Shown in pieces: positions 55,793 to 64,000 of a stretch of 64,000 nt of DNA. A program made the translations under genes and the position numbers. The first letter of the stretch is position 1. Every line of letters begins with the position of its first letter. Source of the stretch: Datisca glomerata (lineage: Eukaryota; Streptophyta; Magnoliopsida; Cucurbitales; Datiscaceae); contig QANY01013727.1 in the NCBI GenBank assembly GCA_003255025.1, forward strand, positions 700,499 to 764,498. Reading direction: 5' to 3'. The notes beneath the pieces are model-generated. The model did no database searches and was not told the origin of the DNA. It saw only the letters and a list, made by a program, of their open reading frames with translations.

Positions 55793-56310
55793 CAATCGTC
55801 TCATGAAAAAAAAACAGAAGTCCAACAGCATTTAAATACTCAATACTTTGGTCATATATTTCTTCAACGACGTACTTAAAACTTAATCCTTCCTTAATAA
55901 GCTTATATGAGGATATTATCAACTTAACCTCATAAGGAAAATTTTCAAAGCTTCAATTGTCAAGCAAAAAAAACCATGATTTGAATTGTTCCTCAAAGCT
56001 ACATGAAAAACCTACTGTTAGAAAACCCGAGTCAGGGCTTACTCGATAATGACTTTATATAACAACAGTATTTTCGGTCGGTTGAATTTTTGCTAGCTCA
56101 GCCACATTGGTATTGATAGTACAATATATGTACTTACTAGAAGCAGCTACATATTATTTTCCCCATGAGCATGTCTTTTCCGTTAAAAATATATGAGCTC
56201 AACAAACATCCACCGTGTATTATAGATATTGAGCCTGGCAATATTTGCATACCTTTAAATCAAAGAAAAACTCTTCTCCTGAAAAAATGTTCAATGAATG
56301 TCTAGATATA
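55793..56310. other. Non-coding stretch
   Basis: AT-rich, no supported gene or repeat. Confidence 0.3.
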
Positions 56311-57397
56311 GGTCATGTTTCAATTTATGACTTATACCTTAAATAAGTAAATAGCTTATTGTTAAGAGAGCGTTTAGTACAACTTATTGAAATAAGTTAG
56401 CAGATTATTTAAGTTAAAATGCTAATAAGCTTTTAAGCTAAACTAATCTAGCTTTTTAACTTAATTTTTTTTTTAATTTTTTTCATATCCAAAATTACCC
56501 CAATCTTTTTTAAAAATTAGACAAACATACATCTCTTCTTTAAGACAGATCTATGAAATGAGAAGGAAACCATGTTGCTTTGAACTGGAGTGGTGACGTC
56601 GATACAATCATTGATTCTTTCGGTGATGTTTTTCTCGAGGTTAGGAGTTCGGGTCAAGGTCACGGGTCGGGTCGGGGTGAGTTGTGGAGTCAAGTTCATG
56701 TGGGATACGATTCGGGGCTGGTCATAGGTCAGGAACAAAAGTCAGGTCGGGAACAAAGGAGGGGGAGTCAGGCCGGAGACATGGGTCGGGGAGCCGGGTC
56801 GGGAACAAATGTCTGGCCAGGGAGTCAGGCTAGAGACATGGGTCGGGGAGTCAGGGTCGAGGGAACAGGTCGGGGACACGGGTTCAGGTGGGACATGGGT
56901 TAGGGAGTCGAATCAGGTCAGAGACACGAGGCCAGAAGTTTAGGTCGGGTCTGTCCGACCCAGACCCCGACATCGACTCCGACCCTGACCCTTAAGTTGG
57001 GGAGCCGGGGTCGGGTCAAGGAGACAAGGTCGGGTTGAGTTAGGGAGAAGAGGTCGAGTCAGGGAGACAGGGTCAAGTTGGACACGGGTCAGTTCAGGTC
57101 GGAGAAACGAACGGGTCGGAATGACTCTCGTTTAGATTAACAATTTAAAAAAAAGATGGATACTAAATAAATGAGCTAAATGTAAGATATATCATTAAAT
57201 GAGATAGTAAAGTATTTGAATTAAAATAATTTACTTATTCACTTATTTATCAAACATCAATTTAAAATGAGTTATGGCTTAATTAAATTATAATAAGTTA
57301 AGTCAAACATGTTTTAACTTATAAATTAAAGTTAAAACTTATATAAGTTACAATTTAAAAAATTAAACTATAAGTTTAAATAGAGTCAAACAGGCTG
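56311..57397. mobile_element. Candidate inverted-repeat (foldback-like) element with G-rich core
   Basis: The left flank (from GGTCATGTTTCAATTTATGAC at 56311 through GCGTTTAGTACAACTTATTG and AAGTTAGCAG) resembles the reversed right flank (CAGCCTGTTTGACTCTATTT, then CATGTTTGACTTAACTTATT). Both are AT-rich with repeated ACTTAT/ATAAGT motifs. Between them lies the GGTCGG array. No target-site duplication was found and no transposase is present. The match between the flanks is imperfect and partly due to low complexity. Confidence 0.35.
56630..57125 (+). repeat. GGTCGG-rich degenerate array
   Basis: About 500 bases of G-rich, C-poor plus-strand DNA with at least ten GGTCGG or GGGTCGG occurrences interspersed with GGGACACGGG, GGGAGTCAGG and GGAACAAA phrases. 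At about 56951-56992 the strand sense flips for some 40 bases (TCCGACCCAGACCCCGACAT and onward), so a hairpin with the neighbouring GGGTCGG text is possible. It is strikingly richer in G+C than the surrounding DNA. The open frame 56580-56903 through it is a by-product of the repeats. Confidence 0.85.
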
Positions 57398-58276
57398 ATG
57401 GACACTATAATTATTTTGGTAAATTTGCATAGAACTTGAATTTCAAGAATATATTATATCGTTTTATACCTGTAATAAAAAAAAACATGGCTAAATTGAG
57501 ACTAGTGGGGATTACTGTGATGAGATCAATTAATTATTTTTTTTGAAACTTCAAGTTGCTTTCTCAACAAGGGTCTTGGAGATAGGGTATCTCGCAATTT
57601 GCATAATCTTATTCTAATTTTTTAAGATATGGTGTGACATATCATACTCTTATTCTAATTATTTAATTAGACATTTTATGATTATGCTAAAAATAATCTT
57701 GAATTCTGCTACCAAATATGTTTTCGAAAATTAGAATTTTAGTGAAATGTTAACCTCTAGTTTATTTTAATTACGCTGACACTCTCTCTAGTTTTAAATT
57801 GTACACATATACCCAATTTAGTTTCATTTTATCTACAAATAAGTTTATAAGAATTTTTTCATTTCTTATAAAGAAAATTTCATACTGATAGATCATTATT
57901 ATTTATTATATTCTCAACATTTGTCTGCATACTATATCATGTATAATTCAGTGCTAGAGAATATAATTTTTAAAAAAAAAATACAAGTTATAGTGGTACT
58001 TTGGAAGAAAAAAATGTATAAATCTATTTTTAAGTAAATAAATAGATAGTATGTCTTAATAAGATTGAAAACTGGAAGAGTGTTAATGTATTTTAGATAA
58101 GTTATAAAAGATATGTTGATGTAGCTTACCCAATTAAAATTCTGAACAATTTTTTTTTCTTGTTTTCATTTGTTTCTAAAAGGTCTTTCCAAATCACCAA
58201 TAAAACAGACAAGGTTTGCAAGGAATTAGCAGTTGTGAATACCCATATAGATAGTTTCCAGTACTCAAGAACTAAC
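57398..58276. other. AT-rich non-coding stretch
   Basis: No supported gene; long A/T runs. It lies downstream of the orphan exon at 58277-58412 on the minus strand, and no further exons of that gene could be found in it. Confidence 0.35.
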
Positions 58277-58412
58277 CATTAGACCAGCTCTCTTCATTAA
58301 CCACCAAAATAGCTTATTGATAGAAATGGCAGCTGTCGATGATGTCAAAGCGATTCGTTTGACTGTCTTTGCTTTTGCAATTGCTTTTAAACATTCAAGG
58401 CTCCTTGAATTG
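58277..58412 (-). pseudogene. Orphan exon like anthocyanidin reductase/DFR family
   Basis: On the minus strand, after an acceptor-like CAAGCTAG|, comes coding text AIQGALNV, then in a second frame LKAIAKAKTVKRIALTSSTA and AISINKL, ending at a donor-like CTAATG|GTTAGT. This matches the shape of the exon encoding the NAD(P)-dependent SDR segment (the [VI]KR[VI]xxTSSxAAVSIN core) in anthocyanidin reductase and related DFR/CCR-type enzymes. One or two bases are missing after AATGT, causing a frame change, and the segment after INKL is aberrant. No other exons are detectable on either side. It is a gene fragment, not a gene. Confidence 0.5.
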
Positions 58413-60448
58413 CTAGCTTGAACACTACATTCAACAATCAAAATAGGAAGAAATAGAGTTCCATTATAATTAAACTTAAACAACAAATTCTAATGAGACA
58501 TGGATCTTTTGTTTTAACTATAAAAAAAATTTTTTGCTCATCTAGAACGTCAAATGAATTTTTAGGATCGATGATACCTAAGGTATTGTTAAAAAAAATA
58601 TCATAAAAATAATCTTAAGTTCAAAAAAATCAAAACTAGCCACTTAAAAATGTGACACGCTTCTCGAAAAATGATTTTGACTCTAAACAAAAAGGTTCGG
58701 TGAAAAAAAGTTACAGAAAACTATATGTGTGTGGTATATTTTATATATACTATATAAATTACATATGTTATATTATATATAACATATATGTTATATTGAC
58801 ATTTTATTTTCTTATAAAATTTATGGATTTTAAAATATATATGTTGCATATTTAATATATTTATGATATGTATTCAATTAGTATAGTTCACGTTAGTTAG
58901 ATTTTGTGTTAACAAAAATATTAGATTATATTTCTTTCATTATTTATTATATGTAATATAATATATTGTATAATAAATGTAATTACATGACCGTTTCTTG
59001 AAATCTTAAATTTTATTAACATGAAATCCATATAAACATACTCGCAATCTCATACAATGAGAGACATGTACACATATTGTTCAATATATGATTGTTTTGA
59101 TGTTATTATGTGGGAAGATAGTGATAAGTGGTGTACTTACCTGGTAATCAATAAAAATATTAATTAATTTTTTAAATAAATAAATTTAATTAATTTAATT
59201 AATCAAACTAACAATTAATCAATCGAATAATTATATTGTTAGAGAAAATGGCATAAATGGAGAAAGAGATGAAGAATTTATGATTTGGGATGAGAGGAGT
59301 ACGTTGGGTGGGGAGGAGAGTGGGCTAGGTGAGAGGAGTGCGAGAAAGAGGAGGAGAGTGGTTTGAGTGGTGAGAAGTTAGAGAGGGAAGCGGGAGTTCA
59401 GACTAAGTGGCATCATATGGAATGGAGAATATGAATTTAAGAATTTAGTGACTATTTTTTATGATATTTCATTATTAGATTATTTTTTATGTTTGTTATT
59501 TCATTTGATTTATTTCTGATAAAAAATTATTAATTTTTAATAGTCTAAATCCGCCCAGCACGGAGTCTGAGACTTTTTAAATAAGGAAATATTTTTTTAA
59601 TCCTGAGTTGATCAAAATAACTAAACAAATGAAATGGTGAATGTTGTCACTGTCAATTAGGATGCCTTAAAAGGAATTGATGACCAATTATATTGTTCGC
59701 ACACATGTCGCGCGTGTGGACCTAATTGTTCCATGTCAGCTATGAAAATTTCCTCATCTTCTCTCTTCAATGTCACTTCTTCCCCAACTTACCCATTCCC
59801 CCACCCCTTTTTTTAGACTCTCCTTCTTAGAGTGAACAAATCTATAAGTGAGACTCTTATGACAGTCTAAATCTAGATTGTTAATTCTTTTATTCATTTA
59901 ACGATTTAAGAGAATTCCTTTTTGTTTGCACAAAGGAAAGGGAATCTCGATTCTCTTAATGAGTAGTGTTGGAGGAACATATTGAAACACTTTTGAAAGT
60001 TCAAGGATTAATAAAAAAAAATTTAAAACTACAATCACTAAACTAACACTGTAATGAACTCACGAGCATCAAATGAGTAATTTACCCAAATGTTTATTTT
60101 TCATAAGTTACACTCTTCTCGTCTGCATGCGAGTATAATGTGAGATTAAAGCATTTAGCACGATCGGTACAAGAAATAGATATGAAACAAATTGGCAAGC
60201 AATCTGAAAAAAGATAAAACAAGACATTTAAAAAATTTCGTCGTGCTTCTTATAATGACAGTGTATAATGTAAGAACCTACTGAATAAACATTTTGGAGC
60301 AAAAGCTTGACCAACAAAGATGCTACAAATTCAAGGCCATCGACAACCCAAGCAGTCTTCTTCCCAAGTTGTTGGGGGTCATAACAGACACGCTTTGTTT
60401 TTAGGTTGCATATTAGAGGTTTTATTAAAATCAGAACGTTACATTAAT
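58413..60448. other. AT-rich non-coding region with a purine-rich tract
   Basis: Contains an AT palindrome cluster at about 58760-58800 (ATATGTTATATTATATATAA and onward), AATTAATT repeats at about 59160-59215, and a plus-strand purine-rich GGAGAG/GAGGAG tract at about 59250-59400. No coding frame is supported. Confidence 0.35.
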
Positions 60449-60592
60449 TGATAATTAAGAGAAGGAACACATCAAGTGCCTAACTCAAACTTCAGGAAAA
60501 TTGAAAGTTGCAAAAGGAAATTGATAATTAAGAGAATGAACACATCAAGTGCCTAACTCAAACTTCAGGAAAATTGAAAGTTGCAAAAGGAA
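60449..60592 (+). repeat. 72-bp tandem duplication
   Basis: Copies 60449-60520 and 60521-60592, both starting TTGATAATTAAGAGAA and ending GTTGCAAAAGGAAA, with a single difference seen (GAAGG versus GAATG). A further shorter duplication, TTATAAAAATTxTGAGAAAA followed by TTCAACA, lies at about 60629-60697. Confidence 0.93.
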
Positions 60593-60847
60593 ATGTCGGT
60601 ATCAATAGAAATATCAAAATATTAAGAACTTATAAAAATTTGAGAAAATTCAACAAAAATATTGAAATTTATAAAAATTCTGAGAAAATTCAACAAATGA
60701 CGATTCTGATACTTCAGAATAATTCTAGACTCAAATCTATTCTTATCATAAAAAGTAAAAAATTTCCTTCATTCTCTTCCAAAAGAGTAGCAGTTTATAG
60801 AAAAGAAGTAGAGAGTTCTTGAATATTCCCAAGTACATTATCAAGGT

Positions 60848-61163
60848 TTATAAGTGACTACAAAAGCAAGGACGCAAAGCTCTAGGATTCAACACATAGA
60901 ATTCATTGAACTTCATACTTGGACGACGTGTCATTCGAGCCATTAAATCAAACCCATAATTACCATCAACCTCTTCTGTTTTCTCCTCCACAGTTCTACA
61001 GTACACTCTACCTGCAATCACTCTAGACACAATTACAGCTCTCTTTACCCAATACTCTCCTCCACATACTTATATCACTGGTAAAAACGCCATAATTGCC
61101 GCCGTCAAATTCCTTCTTCTTGAACCCTGTGTCGTAAAATCTCGCAGACTCTTGTTCCTCCAT
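60848..61163 (-). pseudogene. Fragment like C-terminus of a plant PARP-like protein
   Basis: Minus strand. An ATG at 61163 opens MEEQESARFYDTGFKKKEFD and reaches GVFTSDIS. A frame change then leads to EYWVKRAVIVSRVIAGRV, GFDLMARM, a polar linker and FYVLNPRALRPCF, with a stop at 60848. The pair VIVSRVIAGRV and LNPRALxPCF recalls the C-terminal PARP-fold segment of a plant family of C2H2/PARP-like proteins. The fragment lacks the N-terminal two thirds of such proteins and is frameshifted near 61060. It may instead be the last exon of a larger gene, but I see no upstream exons before the STK-like gene at 61837. Confidence 0.35.
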
Positions 61164-61836
61164 TGAATACTAATTCATGTCATGAAGTTTTAAAGGATTG
61201 ATATAAGGGAAGTCGGAACTATCAAGTACTGACAGACCAAAAAGATCACACGAGCCTACTTTTTACACCAATGATACAATCCTCAAGTCACAAAAATAGT
61301 ATACAATTAGAAGCTTAGCATTAGATGCACTAACAAAATCTTAGTTAAAATCCACAACACATATCTAACTCAAATAAAAAACTGCAACTATAACAGAATC
61401 TCCATCCCCAAAACAAATCTCAAAATTTAACTCCACAAATACCAAAATTTGCAAACAGGTAAAAAGAAATACATGTGATCAGCACTAATACCTCAAACAA
61501 GACATAAGAAGCAAATTCAACTAATATCTCCCAAAGAAAAAGAAAAGAAAAGAAACGAACAAAGGTTGAGTAATATTCTTTCCGAAATTAACAAAGGTTT
61601 TTCCATTTTAAGGCAGGTACTGATTAGTAACAGCAAAACAAATACATAATTGAACATAATTCTGATCCCATCAGTAAAGAAGGAAAAACATACTCCTTAT
61701 GCAAGAGTTTCATGCAGATCAAGTAACAAGACAGAAACTAGAAATGTAAGAACTTGAAAATCCTAGGATAAACAAGAACAAACAAACTTAAAACATTCTC
61801 TAAAAATCAACTCCATAACCAACTAGGACTCCAACC
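61164..61836 (-). other. 3' flank of the STOREKEEPER-like gene
   Basis: Probably 3' UTR plus intergenic DNA. It is A-rich on the plus strand, with AAAGAAAAGAAAAGAAAC at about 61538-61556. I find no strong AATAAA near the stop on the minus strand and no coding frame. Confidence 0.35.
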
Positions 61837-63048
61837 TTATTTATTTGCTGATTTGTATGATTCAAGTACTAACTTTGCAGCATCCCGGACCAGCTCTGTT
61901 CGCTTCACAAAAAGCTCCAACTCTTCCATATGCAACTTCTTCCACTTATCCTCCAGCTCTGCCCTCTTTGGTCCTGCAATCAACTCCAGTCCCTGCTTCA
62001 CAACTATCTCCGGCAATGCCAAAGCTGCCAGACTCTTATCAAACCCAATAATCTCATTCAAACTCTGAGATGGACCTGGGTTACCATCAATCTCCATCTT
62101 GTCTTCGTCTTTTGGCGCATCTGGCAAGGAGTGCAACTCAGCATTCAGAATAGCCGAGGACCTGACGCTGCTACTTCTCTGATTCTTCCGAGGAGTTCCG
62201 TTAGACTTGGGACTCTCTGCACCCGTAACAATTCCTTCACCACTCCATATTTTTTTAGACAGTTCAAAAGCTTTCTGCTCATGAAGCTTTGAAAATGTCG
62301 GGTCTCCCCCCTTTTTCCCTCTGGAGAGGTTGTTCTTGTACTTCTTCTTGAGTCTACGAATCTTATCCATCAATTGTGCCCTAGAAACATTGACATGGAG
62401 TGACTTCTTTATAAAATCGTGAAATGCATTCATATCTGCAGCTGGGTCCGCCCCTTTCTTCGCTGAGTAGTCAATCATACCCTTTAAAATCACTATCTCG
62501 TCGTCTTCGCTCCACAGCCTCTGAAACAACTTCTTCGAAGGGTCACCAGACTTCTTCAAATCGTCTTCCTCGAGATCTTCATCATCCGCATCAGCGTCAG
62601 GCCCCTTCTTCTTCTTTCGTTCTGGGTCCTTTTCGCCCTCGCTCGGCCTCTTCAACGACGATCTTGCTGGTGTAGTTGAAGAGGAGGGCTTCGATCGGGG
62701 CTTCTTCGCCTTTAGAGAGTCTTCCATTGGCTTCGAAGCAATCGGCTTTACTTTCTGTCCCGATTCAGTGTCTGAATCTGATTCGGAGTCAGATCCGGTC
62801 TCAGAAGAAGAATGTTGCGACTGAGAGATCACAGCTGAGTCTGACTTTTTCAGAGGGGCTTTTCTCTCAGCAGCAGGAGCAGAAGGAGCAGGCTTTTTGG
62901 GTTTCAGAGCTTCCCTGTCGTCATCTTCTTCTCCAGAGGAAGATCCTTCTTTTGCATCTTCTTCCTCTTCCCCAGATGATGTTTCTTCATCTTCTGATGA
63001 AGACGCCGCTGGTGGGTCATCTAAGGGAGATGGTCGTTTCGGTGCCAT
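61837..63048 (-). CDS. STOREKEEPER / GLABROUS1 enhancer-binding protein (GeBP) family protein
   Basis: Intronless minus-strand frame of 403 residues. I start it at MAPKRPSPLDDPP (ATG at 63048), the usual beginning of this family; an in-frame upstream methionine at 63114 would add 22 unrelated residues. Residues 15-165 are disordered, very acidic and serine-rich, with basic patches (KKPRSKP, PERKKKKGP) that can serve as nuclear localisation signals. The DUF573 DNA-binding domain spans about 172-268: KKLFQRLWSEDDEIVILKGM, DMNAFHDFIKKSLHVNVSRA, QLMDKIRRLKKKYKNN and KLHEQKAFELSKKIWSG. A helical, leucine-rich C-terminus (about 335-400) fits the dimerisation region. Members are plant nuclear DNA-binding proteins (potato STK binds the B-box of storage-protein promoters; GeBP binds the GL1 enhancer). 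Target genes here are unknown. Confidence 0.95.
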   Translation of the reverse strand: MAPKRPSPLDDPPAASSSEDEETSSGEEEEDAKEGSSSGEEDDDREALKPKKPAPSAPAAERKAPLKKSDSAVISQSQHSSSETGSDSESDSDTESGQKVKPIASKPMEDSLKAKKPRSKPSSSTTPARSSLKRPSEGEKDPERKKKKGPDADADDEDLEEDDLKKSGDPSKKLFQRLWSEDDEIVILKGMIDYSAKKGADPAADMNAFHDFIKKSLHVNVSRAQLMDKIRRLKKKYKNNLSRGKKGGDPTFSKLHEQKAFELSKKIWSGEGIVTGAESPKSNGTPRKNQRSSSVRSSAILNAELHSLPDAPKDEDKMEIDGNPGPSQSLNEIIGFDKSLAALALPEIVVKQGLELIAGPKRAELEDKWKKLHMEELELFVKRTELVRDAAKLVLESYKSANK

Positions 63049-63138
63049 GGACTCGGAGGTGCCTGAGGCAGAGAAAGTTCGCCAATTTACTAGGGAAACA
63101 AAATTCAATAGCAAGGTTTATTTAGAGAGAGATCAAGA

Positions 63139-63178
63139 GTGAGAGAGAGAGAGAGTAGGCTTTCTTTAACTATATAAA
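63139..63178 (-). promoter_or_regulatory. Core promoter of the STOREKEEPER-like gene: TATA box and CT repeat
   Basis: On the minus strand TTTATATAG (63178-63170) is followed, 15-31 nt downstream, by a (CT)n tract (63155-63139), a pyrimidine patch common at plant transcription start sites. A start inside the tract would give a 5' UTR of about 90-105 nt before the ATG at 63048. Confidence 0.6.
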
Positions 63179-63180
63179 AA

Positions 63181-64000
63181 AGTGTGATACTCCTGCCTGC
63201 TTACTGGATTATTTCCGGACCAAATTCTCCGTCAAGATATTAGAATTCATTGTACAGGTGTAGAGATTGACATGCTGAAAACTAATAAGAAACATGAGAT
63301 GTTAAGATATACGAGGAACTAGCCTAACAAGGAGAAAAGACAAATTACATAAACTTGCAAAAACATTTTTAATAAAAAAAATAGATTATAATCCGGATTT
63401 CATATGGAAAAGAATTTGCCAAGGATACAAAATAAACTCATAATAGCATATATATACCCTTAATAGTTTTTTTTATATAGTTATAGATGTTATACAACCA
63501 ATAAATTGACAAACTAAAGAACGGACAAAGAAAGGAAAAAGGAATAGGAAAATTTGAAAGAGAATGAATAAACAGAGAAACAAAAAGAGAATGTGTGTGA
63601 CTATAAGTCAATTTTTAACTGAAAGCATCACTTTAGTGGTGCGGAATCGGGAACTCAGATTAACTAGCCTCCAAACAATCTTCAAAGTGGACACATTCTT
63701 CAGTTAACACCATGGATTCTAAATGAATATAAAAACGAAGTTGTTCAATTTTGTAAAACTACAAACAGAACAATACTAAACAGAGAACAAAAACCTTCAA
63801 CCCAAATTAACTCCGCCCAAACTCAGGTCAAGCAGACAAAAGAAGATAGAAGATGGAGTCTGAATTCATGGAAAAGGAAACCCAACCCTACCCCGTACAC
63901 CCGCTCAAAAATAACAAACACAACCAAAGAAAAATAACAAAATACACATCTTAAAAAAAGGAAGACACTGCTCCAGAAAACGGAACCCGAAACTGACCCC
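63181..64000. other. Upstream intergenic region to window end
   Basis: A/T-rich with no coding frame of note. It contains GGAAAAAGGAATAGGAAAATT-like purine-rich text near 63530-63560. Nothing else is supported. Confidence 0.35.

Noticed and set aside
56580..56903. Gly/Arg/Gln-rich 107-codon open frame
   Set aside because: Produced by the GGTCGG array; no domain, and the composition follows the repeat unit.
58652..58855. AT-rich open frame with Tyr/Ile runs
   Set aside because: Low-complexity ATAT sequence; amino-acid content follows base composition.
63049..63114. Twenty-two-residue N-terminal extension of the STOREKEEPER-like protein
   Set aside because: The extension is unrelated to the family; MAPKRP at 63048 matches the usual family start and leaves a sensible 5' UTR after the TATA box.
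62424..63142. Plus-strand frames rich in Ser and Pro opposite the STOREKEEPER-like gene
   Set aside because: Mirror images of its acidic/serine-rich coding strand; no start context and no known motif.

Overview
The window is AT-rich nuclear DNA from a flowering plant, most likely a eudicot. The evidence is three plant protein-coding genes (one with the four-exon structure of the FT/TFL1/MFT family), plant-type Ty3/gypsy (Tat lineage), Ty1/copia and L1-type elements, and a decayed copy of a plant pararetrovirus. The species cannot be named from the sequence. Most of the 64 kb is decayed mobile DNA; genes occupy only a few kilobases.

Layout. 0.4-7.9 kb: a Tat-lineage Ty3/gypsy element on the minus strand (3' LTR, tandem-repeat 3' UTR, integrase, archaeal-type RNase H, RT/RNase H, a candidate intron, G-patch, protease), cut off before gag. 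7.9-13.3 kb: a Caulimoviridae-like endogenous pararetrovirus on the plus strand, with an intergenic promoter, movement-, capsid- and protease-like regions, full of stops and lacking the reverse transcriptase. 13.76-14.85 kb: intact GT14 (BC10-like) glycosyltransferase gene. 15-18 kb: non-coding, with a 45-bp tandem duplication and a C homopolymer holding an N. 18.1-21.5 kb: a second Tat remnant with one part inverted. 21.8-27.45 kb: an L1-type LINE remnant. 27.92-30.84 kb (minus): an intact four-exon MOTHER OF FT AND TFL1 (MFT) gene with TATA box, upstream G-box and poly(A) signal. 31.4-32.3 kb: LINE ORF1-like debris. 32.49-34.37 kb: a solo LTR with target-site duplication ACTTC. 34.6-35.9 kb: 3' part of a copia element. 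37.11-39.30 kb: a compact, internally deleted copia element with two 233-bp LTRs and target-site duplication ATTTT. 39.96-40.81 kb: a minisatellite of palindromic units. 41.6-47.1 kb: copia, gypsy-LTR and LINE fragments. 47.5-54.59 kb: a large decayed copia element whose 3' LTR carries a 217-bp tandem duplication. 54.73-55.63 kb: a candidate TTA-flanked DNA transposon. 56.3-57.4 kb: a G-rich GGTCGG array between AT-rich inverted flanks. 58.3 kb: a lone exon resembling an anthocyanidin reductase/DFR-type gene. 60.85-61.16 kb: a frameshifted fragment resembling the C-terminus of a plant PARP-like protein. 61.84-63.05 kb (minus): an intact intronless STOREKEEPER/GeBP-family gene.

The three intact genes (cell-wall/Golgi glycosyltransferase, seed/ABA-type PEBP regulator, DNA-binding nuclear protein) have no evident shared pathway; their proximity looks like ordinary plant gene order separated by nested insertions. 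I see no operon-like or clearly new multi-gene system. The more unusual structures are the palindromic minisatellite, the GGTCGG array, the candidate intron in the Tat element, the head-to-head gypsy/pararetrovirus junction and the G-box just upstream of MFT. All repeat counts and boundaries were found by eye.
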